Of a stretch of DNA of 64,000 nt, positions 34,399 through 51,015 are shown piece by piece. Under the pieces are notes generated by a model. The model was not told the DNA's origin and did not search any database. It was given only the letters and a program-made list of their open reading frames with translations. How positions within the stretch are numbered: the first letter of the stretch is position 1; each line of letters starts with the position of its first letter. The position numbers were made by a program, and so were the translations under genes. Origin of the DNA: Heliocybe sulcata (Eukaryota; Basidiomycota; Agaricomycetes; Gloeophyllales; Gloeophyllaceae); NCBI GenBank assembly GCA_004369045.1, contig ML213515.1:204059-268058 (forward strand), in the 5' to 3' direction.

Positions 34399-35719
34399 AT
34401 GGAGTCTTGTGCTAACCTTGGCAGACGTCTAATACTACTGGCCTTCTCAGCTTCGGGCTTCTCTATCCTTGCCGTGCTCGGCCACAAAAGCTCGACAGAT
34501 AATAGCAGGTCAGTATCTGATATAGCTGTCCTTGTCGGCCTTTATCGTGCTCAGCTACGCTTGATATGGCAGCGATGAAGCTCTTCTGCACTATCGCCCA
34601 GTCTTCACCCGGTCCATGCCTGTCCAAATCCTTCTCACCGGCGTAATCTTCACGCTTCTCAGTATCCTCTTGATACAGCTGCTGTTCACCGCGCGGCACC
34701 ACTGGCACCTATCTCCCGGAAATTACATCCTGCAAATGTGCGGCGTATTTAGCTTGGGTGTCTCCCTCGTCGCGGCGATGTACAAGATTCTGTCAGCCAC
34801 GGCAACGGAGAGCAAGAGTTGGCCGTACATGCTTTCATATCTGGCTGTGGATATCCCACCACTCCATTATAATAATGGATGGGAGACTGCGGAGCTTGGT
34901 GCGTGGCTGTTGATGAACGGTTTGACTTCCGCTTTGATCCAGGTGAGCAACCAAAGCAGACGATAGCTGCTATATTTCTGGTTCTCATGAGATATTCAGA
35001 TAGTCCATATCCACTTCATCACACTTCTCTTCCCTACTAGTCTGGCGAAGCCCGTGGTCTTTGTTCTGCTAAGTATGTGCATTCTCCTCTTATGGAACTG
35101 AACATTGATCTTCCTCTTTCCAGTACCCCTTGCCGTATTGCACGGCATCGTCCAGGTTCTGCCGATCTGGGACAACGCCACAGTCATATCCATGGCGCAC
35201 TACGTCTCCAATATCTGCAGCGCGACACTATCATTGCTATTTACGTTGCTTCTGATCATATGGGCCTTCTTCGTCAATCGGAAGCAAGCATGGCGGACAG
35301 AAGGGGGTACTGCGGCCTTCGGCGTCGCGGCAATGTCTCTAAGCGTGCTTACAACAGTTCTCTCGTTCGTGTACATCCCGGATAAGGATCAGTACGAATG
35401 GTACCCCGAATTAGTGCACGCTATGATGATGTGGCAGAGCTACTTGGGGTGGTGGTGGTGGGTCGGAACAGGGATGCCTGCTGCGTCCTTTGCTGAGGTC
35501 AAGCCTAAGTCCAAGGAGGGTCACGTTCTGGGAAAGAGGGCCAGGTCCCGGGCGAAGAGCAAAGGAAAAGGAAAGGAGACCAATGAGGTATCGGAGGTTA
35601 GGCCGAACGCGATAGAGTTCCCGTCGCAATCAAGCCTAAGGCGACATATATATCCCGGGAGCGGAGACGCAGCGAATCTGCAGATGCGTCAAATTAGGTT
35701 CAAGTACGATTCTTCCTGA
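34399..35719 (+). CDS. Multi-pass membrane protein, unknown function
   Basis: Exons join as RRLILLAFSASGFSILAVLG, then SSDEALLHYRPVFTRSMPVQ, where AG/C restores the frame, then ILLTGVIFTLLSILLIQLLF, an exon ending GAWLLMNGLTSALIQ, and IVHIHFITLLFPTSLAKPVV. Next are VPLAVLHGIVQVLPIW and LSLLFTLLLIIWAFFVNRKQ. About seven helices are predicted, followed by a basic cytoplasmic tail (KRARSRAKSKGKGKE) to the stop at 35719. The topology resembles a seven-helix receptor, but I see no signature of a known receptor family. An earlier in-frame ATG (34324) adds residues with no membrane character, so 34399 is preferred. Confidence 0.65.
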
Positions 35720-36148
35720 AAGCAGGTATAGATTATTGATTTCCTTGATGAAGTGACGAGGACTGACTCGGACATCCAGCGATGAAACAGTTCAAATTCG
35801 GCCACGACCTGCGAAATCCATCGCTCCGGAAACGGCGAGGGCCCTGCAGAAATGAGACCGTCGGTAGTCATCAAGTTGCCAACACGCTCGGACTGTACAA
35901 ATCCTGTCCTACACAAACCGGCCCTGTCGAGGATTGTAGAAGTTCCCTTTGGTACCATCATGTTGTATTCTAGCTCACGCACCATTGCATCCTTGTATTG
36001 TCGTAGTCAGGGGCATAATGTTTCTTGGGACAGTGGTCATTGCTCCATGACAGCAAGTGGCTATAATAAACGTTATTGAAATGCATGATGTGCAAAAATA
36101 AACGCTTTTGCAAGGGTTAAGTCGCGACGAATAGACTCCTTGGTGCAT
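35720..36148. other. Convergent intergenic region
   Basis: These are 3' flanks of the membrane-protein gene (+) and a MYND gene (-). Nothing else is recognised. Confidence 0.5.
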
Positions 36149-36922
36149 CTAGGTAAACCGGAACTTGCCATTAAACTTCGTCCAGTCCTTTTCCGTGAAC
36201 CAAGAGAGGATCTGCAATACCTCGCATTCTTCCTTGTGTCCACCAGGCGGATTGAGGGCCTTCCACGCGGTGACTTGGCAGCGCTACACAGCACCGGTCA
36301 GTCGCGGGTCTCTCCCTCCCTTGTTCCAGGCGAAAGCATACCCTGTTACAGTATGGAACTGTATGACAAGCACTGCATTGTTCGACCATACCACGGGCAC
36401 CACAAGATCCACATTTATCTCTGTAATCGCCAGCATGAAGTTTATCATTCGTAGCAAGAAGTGATGCCAGAGTAACGTCGAATGCCTTGATGCCACAGGT
36501 CGTAAGCCATCAAGCAAGATGATCTTAGGAACCAGACCATCGTATAGTACCTTGACATAGGGGACATGCTCCTGCTCAATCCGAAATCCAGGCCGACCAT
36601 CCATGAACTTGTACTGTTTGGCGTAGAGGATGACCAGAGTCCTTCCCTTCACACAGCTCTTCCTGAATGACTGGCCTCCGTCGTCGGTATAGAACGCCAC
36701 AGTACAGATTGCCCCCTCCACGTCCCGAACGTTCACGCACAGTCTCGCAAGGCTGACATCTTCAACGATCTCGCCGATGTAGCACCAGTGTTCCCTGGCC
36801 TTGTCACCCCAGTAGCGGATTTCATCTGGCCAGGGAGAGTCGTCATAGGACCGGAAACGGTCGTAGTCGCGGAGGTTTGATTCAGCCCCAAGACCAGCAC
36901 CGACGACGATATTCTTCGGCAT
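36149..36922 (-). CDS. MYND zinc-finger protein, C-terminal finger
   Basis: The first exon (MPKNIVVGAGLGAES from 36922; an in-frame upstream ATG at 36997 is also possible) encodes about 140 residues rich in Asp/Tyr/Trp. One part, CVNVRDVEGAICTVAFYTDD, looks like a small beta domain common at the start of Agaricomycete MYND proteins. A GTTACT donor leads to the exon DKCGSCGARGMVEQCSAC, then HTVPYCNR. A further intron joins RCQVTAWKALN and GGHKEECEVL, completing the MYND pattern. The stop is at 36149-36151. The finger at the C-terminus with an N-terminal partner domain differs from the 12578 gene, where the finger is first. The role is unknown; probably protein binding. Confidence 0.75.
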
Positions 36923-37116
36923 ATCTAAAGGGGGGAGACAACCCGCAGGGCCTACGGCGAGTCGCTCCAGCAGTAAGATGCCGGCGGCAAGGATCACTTT
37001 ACAAGCTTGCAGTCTCTCGAGTCTCGCCCAATACGCCTGCGCGGGGCTCTACTTAGAGCTACATGTTCTATTGCAAAGAGGACATGTGACAAAGAGCAAT
37101 CACGCCGTGCACGCGA

Positions 37117-43630
<6,514 letters not shown>

Positions 43631-44105
43631 AAACCTCGAAATGCGATAACGAAAACGAATATATTTGGATCAGAGCAGCGTGTCTTGCATGGCGGCATCT
43701 CAAGCGGCGAAATAATCGCCCCACAGCGTAATGACTAACGCGTATTAGGTACTCTTAATGCCGCGGCATCTCGGCTACACCGACATCTTCGCGAGATTTG
43801 ACGTTGCGTCCGGATGTGCTGGACAAAGCTGGACACCAGATATAAAACGGTAAGACGCCGTGTGTCGTATATTGCGAGTCGCCAGTCACTAGTCATAGAC
43901 GGGACACGCATATCCATCACCTCCTGGCATGAATGGGCTGCGCATGCCACAGTGCAACTGACAGCGGTCCTTCTATCGTTCGTGTGCTATGTATGAAGAC
44001 GCTCTCCGCTGGTGGTCTCAGAGACAGATCCCACTCCTCGCATTTAATCTTTGTATTGTAGGAATCACGTTACAACCTTATGTCTTACTCATGTACACTT
44101 CTCTT
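43631..44105. other. ABC transporter promoter region
   Basis: This is about 475 bases upstream of the transporter start and downstream of the GH28 stop. An additional in-frame ATG at 43698 precedes the chosen start (43630), so a slightly longer N-terminus is possible. Confidence 0.5.
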
Positions 44106-45681
44106 TCAACTCCCAAGCAACTTGCTGACCGGTGTGGCTCCAGGGTAGAAGCTCGTCGGGATGGTCGGGATCGGGATGCTAGTCGTAAATCCAAACGCGG
44201 TCTTCAAGTCCGCCGCCATCGTCGCAGCGCTGTACCCAGTCGGCGCGCTCCCCAGCGTGGTCGTACTAACGGCGTAAGAGGTGTACGACGAGCCGGAGTG
44301 GAGGCAGGCGCCCGTACCATACGCGCTGCGGCACGCGTACCACTGCGACGAACCTGAGGTGCACGGACACGTGTAAACAACATCGATGGTCCGAATAGGT
44401 GGACGAGGATCACATACCAGATTCGGTCCACATCGCAAAATCAACGAGCGTGATGGACGTGCAGGGGGCGCCGTCAGCGCAGATAATTCTGATGGGGCCG
44501 CGGGCGCTGCCTGATGCTTCCGTACCATGCCAGTTCTACGAACAAATTAACTGGCAGGATACATCACATACACGATGGATACTCACAGAAACCCTGATGT
44601 CTGACAGTTGCACGCCGTTTCCAGCCTGCGTCGACTCACTCGACCAGTACTGATCGATATCAAGGGAGTAAGCATTCCCATGGCCGATAAAGTTGTCGAA
44701 AGTCACGGAGCTGACGGTACCATCGCCGCCATTAGATTTGATCTTAATTCAACCTATCAGTAGGTGCTCATCCTGATATGCGTATTGTACGAATAGGACT
44801 GACCATCATCATCTGGTTTGACGACCAGGTGTAGACGTTGTTGTACTCGATATTCGAGATACTCGTCCCAGTGCCAAGGGAACCGATCGCGCAGCCACCG
44901 CTCCAGTTGCAGTATATATTCTCGATGAGCATATTGCTCGCAGGGCTCTTGACTGTCACACACTCGTCCTTGTTTGTGACCTCTACGTCGTGCACCCAGA
45001 TATTATCTCCCCAGACATCGATACCATCCAGCCCACCATGGTCGCCTCCACGAATAGCCATATTATACACCTCACCCCTGGTACATGTATCCATGACGAA
45101 ATGGAACGCGGGCGCATCCACCAGGACGATGTCGTGCACAGAGAAGCTGGTTACCTCGTACAGACGGAGCAACCGAGGACCGGTGATCGAGCCCTGCGCG
45201 TGGAAGACGTAGCCAAGACCCTGCATGCCTCCCCTAGAGGTGCTACTGAACAACTCGAAGTCGGTGGAGTGTTCAATGAAGAGCATGTTTCCCCCAGCAG
45301 TGCCCGCACGGTAGATCATACCATCGAGCTGCAGTGCCCAAGCGTTGCCACCGCTCAGGGTCTGCCAGGTCTCCAGGGCATAGTTACCCGATGGTATCTG
45401 AACTGGTACAATGGTGCTTAGCCTGAGATACTGCTGAATGAAATATGAAGGGACACACCTACGCCGCCGCTCTTGCAAGCATTGAAGGCAGCCAGGAGGG
45501 GCGGACCAAGGTCAGTCGAGTTGTCGGCTCTGGCTCCATAGTCCAAGACGCTGCACGTCCTCTTCGATGCTTTCGCTGAGCGACTGGTCAGTGGCCCGAC
45601 AGAGGTTGTCAATTGACCGGAGACTGCATCAGGAAGCACGCTCAGAAAAGCACAGAGAGCAGATAGCACATATAAACGCAT
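44106..45681 (-). CDS. Secreted GH28 rhamnogalacturonan hydrolase-like enzyme
   Basis: This is a family 28 glycoside hydrolase (parallel beta-helix) acting on pectin. The signal peptide [20 protein letters not shown] starts at 45681. [20 protein letters not shown] is the usual first coil. The active-site run [20 protein letters not shown] and [20 protein letters not shown], then [20 protein letters not shown], contains the conserved acidic residues. The DEC-VTVKSP and NWSGGCAxGSLG wording is typical of rhamnogalacturonan hydrolases rather than endo-polygalacturonases. A C-terminal Ser/Thr-rich region with [13 protein letters not shown] ends at 44106. About six exons give some 470 residues. 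It probably helps degrade hairy pectin of plant cell walls. Confidence 0.88.
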
Positions 45682-45739
45682 CCTGACAGGCTGCGGTCGA
45701 GTTACCAAAATGTGCCAAGACGAGAGCTATAGTTGTAGG

Positions 45740-45747
45740 CTTTTATA
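45740..45747 (-). promoter_or_regulatory. TATA box of the GH28 gene
   Basis: On the minus strand TATAAAAG lies about 60 bases upstream of the signal-peptide ATG at 45681, a typical core promoter position. Confidence 0.6.
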
Positions 45748-46736
45748 GCTGCATAACTCTCGCCCAGAGCCCGAACTGAGCGACAGACGTCGACAAACCT
45801 ACCGACGGTCCGCATCGTTGCCGGTGCAGTTCACACTCTGTTGTCTTCTCGATCAGGTGCCTGCAATCCTCCCGCTGTGATCAGGGACGGACTGGGCACG
45901 CGACGGATGCGGGACCGACTTCTCTTCATAAGAAGGAGAGTAGCTCAGAGACCGGCCAAGTGTACCACGCGCAGAGAAGCTGCCAGAGGTTGCAAATGTC
46001 TATACCTCGACTTCAGTCAGAATTTGAACAACATTGAATGGAGCCAATCAGGCAGAAGAGTTCGTTCCTCCTGGGAGTTCTCTGATTCATGGCCCCCGAC
46101 TCCTCGACGCCGGAATCGGTGCACACTTGATACCAGGTGCTCCTGTCAGCTGCAGTTGAACGTAGCTGAGGCTGCAAGTCGTTAGGCAACGGAACATGAG
46201 CCGACCACTACGTGCAAAGATGATGGTGCTGCCGACAAGATTCGAGACCCAATAAAGATTGCGATTCGCTGGACGCCCCTGACAACGCGATTGGGAATAC
46301 AGGTCAGGAAAACGCTGCATGCTTCTTCATCAGAGGCAACTTTGTTCGATGGGAGAGCGACCATATGGGATATGAGGATCATGGGTGTTGGATGTCAACA
46401 TCTGAACGCTGAACACGCAGGAACGGCAAATCCCGGCCCGTTATGAGCCGGGAACAGTGGAGGCGGGGGATGCCGAGATGAAGCCACAATTCGGTGGCAG
46501 CCAATCCGGAGCCGCGACCGAGGAGGCTTACCGGACATAGTACACATACGCAACTGATAAACAGATAGGCGTGCGGCCAGACAAGGGGAATAAAGAATTG
46601 ACATGCCCAATAAGAAAATGGAAAGCAGGACAGCCAACCCACAAGCGCCAAATTCACCAGGGATTCATCGCACAAGTCTCGTAATGATACGTGCGAGTAG
46701 TAACTGCAGTACATCCTTTCATCAGGGAAATAACTC
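45748..46736. other. Intergenic, no recognised gene
   Basis: This is nearly 1 kb between the GH28 promoter and the TAN1 stop. Open frames on both strands (for example 45841-46185 and 46379-46714) resemble nothing known. Confidence 0.5.
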
Positions 46737-47944
46737 CTAGTTCATGCGCACATCACCATCCCGACCCTCTCCCTCCTGCTTCGCGCCCGCGATTTCCATC
46801 ACATTAAACTTCATCAACCTGTAATAATCCCGCACGACGCTCATCCCGCACACACTCTAGTGCACCCACAGAGCGCATCAGTCACATGAAATTCGAGAAT
46901 TCGGGCGGTGAGAATGCAAACGCACCTTAAACAGCTCCACCAAAATAAACACCTCTGGGTTCTTCAAGTCCACTTTGTGGGTGGCCGGAACGAGTGCGGC
47001 GAGTTCGGCGAGGAGCGGGTCGCGGGCGATGGTGTGGTGGTTTCGAGACCGGAGTTCGATTTTGTACTGGAGAGTATGATGAGCATGTGGCTGACCCCTT
47101 ACGAGGACGACGTAGTGCTCACTGTGTATTTCTTGTCGTCTGCGTTTTCGAAGAAGGGGAGGACAACTTTCTTGAAGAGACCACATATTTCTGGAGTGTT
47201 GGCTACGCAGGAGCCCGAGACAGGGGTCAGGCGTTGCGAGTATCTGTATCAACAGCATAATTTAAGTCAAGCCTCTGCTGACAGAGGCTGACACGCTTAC
47301 TTTGTTCTGGTTATGCCGGTATGTACCACGTCGTTCACGTACTTGAGCACCATAGCCACTGGATCCACCGGCGGTTTACATGAGATGAAGATCACTGCCA
47401 TAGTAGTTCAGATAGTCTGGGCTTAGGCGAGTCCAGACGAGATGTACCGCACGGTGTATCTGTCTTGCAATTCGCTGGGTAACGCCTCAGTATAAAGGGT
47501 GCTCGGATACGAGAGGATACACGCACCGAACATTTGCTCTTTCCGCGGTTTCTTCATCGCCGCTACCTCTCTCGCTATTTGAGCTTCCAGATCCTCTTCT
47601 TCCTGGTCCATACCATCTCCGTCCTTCTCCCCGCGCTCCGGCCACATCTCTTCCGCAAGCTGGCTTCCGCATGCTCAGACCGATCAGCATAACGAGGAGT
47701 CTATAGAGATGGAACTCACGGCACTGAAGAGATCATACAGCTCCCCGACTGTCTGCCTCTCCTTGCCCTTGACGCACGTAACCCAGACACCCGGGCCGTC
47801 GATGGACCTTTTTCCCCAGATCGGTGTGCCGTCCTGACAGTGCAATATGAGAATGTGCCCACTTGAGCAAGTGACATTGGAACGTACGGAGCGATATCTC
47901 CTTCGTTTGTCTCCGCCCCTCGAAGATTTGCCTTTGTCGGCCAT
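46737..47944 (-). CDS. TAN1: tRNA acetylation protein TAN1 (THUMP domain)
   Basis: TAN1 binds tRNA and assists formation of N4-acetylcytidine at position 12 of tRNA-Ser and tRNA-Leu together with the acetyltransferase Kre33/NAT10. The start at 47944 gives MADKGKSSRGGDKRRRY, a basic N-terminus typical of orthologs. GPGVWVTCVKGKERQTVGEL then begins the THUMP region. Exons joined in frame give VIFISCKPPVDPVAMV and VNDVVHTGITRTK, then YSQRLTPVSGSCVAN. After YKIELRSRNHHTIARD and VDLKNPEVFILVELFKV the protein ends SVCGMSVVRDYYRLMKFN and a short acidic tail; the stop is at 46737. These blocks are diagnostic. About 300 residues is normal for the family. Confidence 0.92.
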
Positions 47945-48165
47945 GGCAGCGTTGAGAACCAAATGTGACTTGAGATCTCTATGGTCGTTGATATAGCTTG
48001 CTGTATTACAGAAATGCAGAGGAAAGCGTCCGAGCAGATGGAGATCTTCGTAGATCTAAAGTGTGTGCACGTGACCTCCGGGGGAGAAGCAAGCCTCGCT
48101 GGTACATCCCGATCGCCTTATACCACCCACTACCCTCCAGCAAGAACCCCCGCCCATCGCCCGCC
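47945..48165. promoter_or_regulatory. Bidirectional promoter TAN1/CAP2
   Basis: Only 221 bases separate the two divergent start codons, so both housekeeping genes must share this control region. No TATA box is evident; the CAP2 side is C-rich (CCCCCGCCC) just before the ATG. Confidence 0.6.
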
Positions 48166-49465
48166 ATGACCGACCTCGTCGACTCCATGCTCGACCTCAT
48201 GCGCCGCCTCCCGCCCACGCGCGTCGAGGAGAACGTCGCAGCCCTCGTCAACATCTGCCCAGACTACGCCGACGACCTCCTGGGCAGCGTCGACCAGCCC
48301 CTGACCTTGAAGACAGATCGTGCTACCGGCAGAGAGTATCTCGCGTGCGATTATAACCGGGATGGGGAGAGCTATCGGTGAGTGGTCTACTGACGAGCCT
48401 GACGCTGAGAAGGGTCTGCCTGCCATGTTCAGCATCGTCGGCTGGCACGTCCTTCACTTTGAAAGCTGATATATACTGGCCAGATCACCATGGTCAAACG
48501 AATACGATCCTCCACTAGACGACGGCACGGTCCCGACTCCCAAACTCCGCCAACTCGAGATCAAAGCCAACGAGGCCTTCGACACTTACCGTGAAATGTC
48601 AGTTCCTCTCCCATGATAACCGTTCTTGCCAAAGGCCCAAGCCTAACCGCCACCTTCTTCCTTTCATTCCCTACCCACCTTCTTTGCGACTGTAACGCTC
48701 AGGTACTTCGAAGGAGGCGTCTCATCTGTCTTCCTCTGGGACCTCGACGACGGCGGCTTCGCCGGAGTCGTTCTATTCAAGAAATGTATGTCTTCCCCTC
48801 TCACTCTCCCGTCTTCCTTCCTCCTTCCTCCCCTTCCCCAACCGCAACTAACTTCCTTGTTCTCGCATATTTTGCGGATAAAAGCCTTAAGTCCTTCTGC
48901 AACAACCGAACCCTCCGGCTCCTGGGACTCTATCCATGTCTTCGAAGCCGCCGAGCGCGGGCGGCAGGCGCACTACAAGCTCACCTCGACGATCATGCTC
49001 GAATTGGTCACGCGTTCTGCCTCCTCTTCCTCCTCCAACGCAGAGAAGCAGGATAACGGGAACGGGAAGGAGGGCACCAAGACGAGCGGCGACGTGTCGC
49101 TCAGCGGGAGCATGACGAGACAGGTATTCGCTTATGCTCAGCCACCCGATGTGTATATTGTGTACTGATGGGGTGGGTAGACGGAGCAGGACTGTCCGGT
49201 CCAAAACCAAGAGTCGCACGTCACGAATATGGGGCGTATGATTGAGGAGATGGAGATCAAGATGCGGAATCTGCTGCAGGAGGTGCGCGTGCTCCCCCTT
49301 TCCTCTATTTCTTCCCTTCTCCGTGGCATTTATCAATCAAATGGATAGGTTTACTTTGGAAAGACGCGGGACGTGGTGTACGATCTGCGGAGCGTGGAGA
49401 GTCTGGAGAGGCAGAGGAGGCAGCGGGAGTTGCAGAAGGAGCTGGTCGGATTTATGAAGCGGTGA
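48166..49465 (+). CDS. CAP2: F-actin capping protein subunit beta
   Basis: This is the beta subunit of the actin capping heterodimer, which caps filament barbed ends in cortical patches. The start at 48166 gives [19 protein letters not shown] and [20 protein letters not shown]. Exons continue [20 protein letters not shown], then [19 protein letters not shown] and [40 protein letters not shown] and [20 protein letters not shown] follow. The actin-binding C-terminal tentacle region contains [16 protein letters not shown] and ends LVGFMKR. Five introns disappear cleanly. A Ser/Gly/Lys-rich insertion ([20 protein letters not shown]) sits in the middle. It is divergent from TAN1, with only 221 bases between start codons. 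Confidence 0.95.
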
Positions 49466-49936
49466 GAGGTCAATGTGGGTTTATGAAACGGCGCGACGTC
49501 GAGGTCGAGTTAATGAAGCAGTGGGCGGGTCGAGGTGCAGGAAGAGGGTGGGATTTGGGGTTTTTCAATGTACTGCGACTTATTGCTCGGCGCAGTTTTT
49601 GCACTATGACTGTGGCACAAAACCAGTTCACCACGAGCGGTAGCTATACCATGCACCACTGTGGTTTCCCTCCTGAGCTCAGAACACGAGCTCAGTACTG
49701 CCCTTGATGCCAAGATCTTCATTCATATCCTCATCCGCGGGAATCATACCAGGAAACGCAAACCTCAATATGACCTGAATGAGCGTCGGCCTTCGTAGTC
49801 ATTGGGACATGTGGATCCCCAGATATTGCAAGGTCTTCTTGGATGCCGCGTGAGGATCAGGTAGCAAACAAGATCATATTCCAATACATACTAGTACACA
49901 ATAAGTGGCAATGCATAGTCCAGATGACTTCGGTGA
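49466..49936. other. Convergent intergenic region
   Basis: These are 3' flanks of CAP2 (+) and the cyclophilin (-), about 470 bases, with no recognised gene. Confidence 0.5.
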
Positions 49937-50761
49937 TTATCCTCGTAATTGCGCATCCGCTATGGGATTAGCGTGGATAGTAACCTGCATGGCACCTCAG
50001 CGCTCAGCAACTCCACCTGCAAGAGGGATGCGAGAACGTACGTGCGTGAGGCGAATCTCTGTCAACGGCCGATTTTTATTGTTGACGGGCACGCGCTCGA
50101 TGGCGTCGAGCGTCGAGTCCGCGCCGTCGATGACCTTGCCGAAGATCGTGTACTTGCCGTCGAGGTGCGGCTGCTTGGCGTAGGTGATGAAGAACTGCGA
50201 CTTGTTGGTGTCCGCGCCCGAGTTGGCCATAGCGACGATGCCGCGCGCGTTGAACTGCCACACATGACATCATGATTCGCGGCGGAAGCAGAACAGTTGT
50301 GAGCGAAAATGGTTAGCGGCATCGATAACGCGGGCGCGGGGTAGGTGTGCGCACTTTGAGGGTGGAGCGGAGTTCGTCGGGGAAGGGTGCGCCCCAGATG
50401 CTCTGCCCGCCCTTGCCCGTCCCGGAGGGGTCGCCTGTCTGCGCCATGAAGCCTTTGATGTTGCGGTGGAAGAGACAGTTGTCGTAGTAATTGGCGGCGC
50501 AGAGTGCGAGGAAGTTCTGTCGCGATGTTACGAAGAAACTTGAGAAGTTGCAGCGTGGTGCGCACCTCTGCCGTTTTTGGGACCGCCTCGCAGAACACTT
50601 CGATCTGTGATAATCCCATGCGGGTTAGTCGACGCGTAGGCAAACGGCTCGGAGCTTGATAGCGTAGCTTGCCTTCAGGTCACCGTGAGTTGTGTGGAGA
50701 GTAACAGACTGTCAAAGTATTTATTGGAGTTGTAGCGGGAGTAGCATGGAAGATTTACCAT
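49937..50761 (-). CDS. Cyclophilin-type peptidyl-prolyl isomerase, PPIL3/Cyp10-like
   Basis: This is a small nuclear-type cyclophilin. The first coding exon is only the ATG (50759-50761), directly followed by a 50-base intron. Then [12 protein letters not shown] is joined through a GC-AG intron (50605-50672) to [13 protein letters not shown]. Later exons give [39 protein letters not shown] (active-site Arg/Gln region), [40 protein letters not shown] and, last, [15 protein letters not shown]. About 170 residues with the VTIHANP end match PPIL3, a spliceosome-associated cyclophilin. It would catalyse proline cis-trans isomerisation. The start was chosen because the splice gives the canonical MSVTLHT N-terminus. 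Confidence 0.92.
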
Positions 50762-51015
50762 CTATTAGCATATGAAACGAGCAGTTAATACAGGCGCAAG
50801 TTTGAAGGAAGGGAGTGGCAGCCATTAAGCGAGCCTGCACTGCATCAATAGACGCCGAAATGATGCGTGAGAAAGCCCAAGATAACCACGCCCAAGGGTA
50901 CCGTGTCGGACCCGCCCGTGTATCAGACCCATCATCATCCCTTCTGCTTGAAATACTCTAATACGCTCTTAGTTACCACACCTTTTTCTCTTTCTCTCCG
51001 ACCACCATATACACT
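50762..51015. promoter_or_regulatory. Bidirectional promoter cyclophilin/G-alpha
   Basis: The two divergent start codons are separated by 254 bases, so the genes share this region. A pyrimidine-rich stretch (CTTTTTCTCTTTCTCTCC) precedes the G-alpha ATG. Confidence 0.55.
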
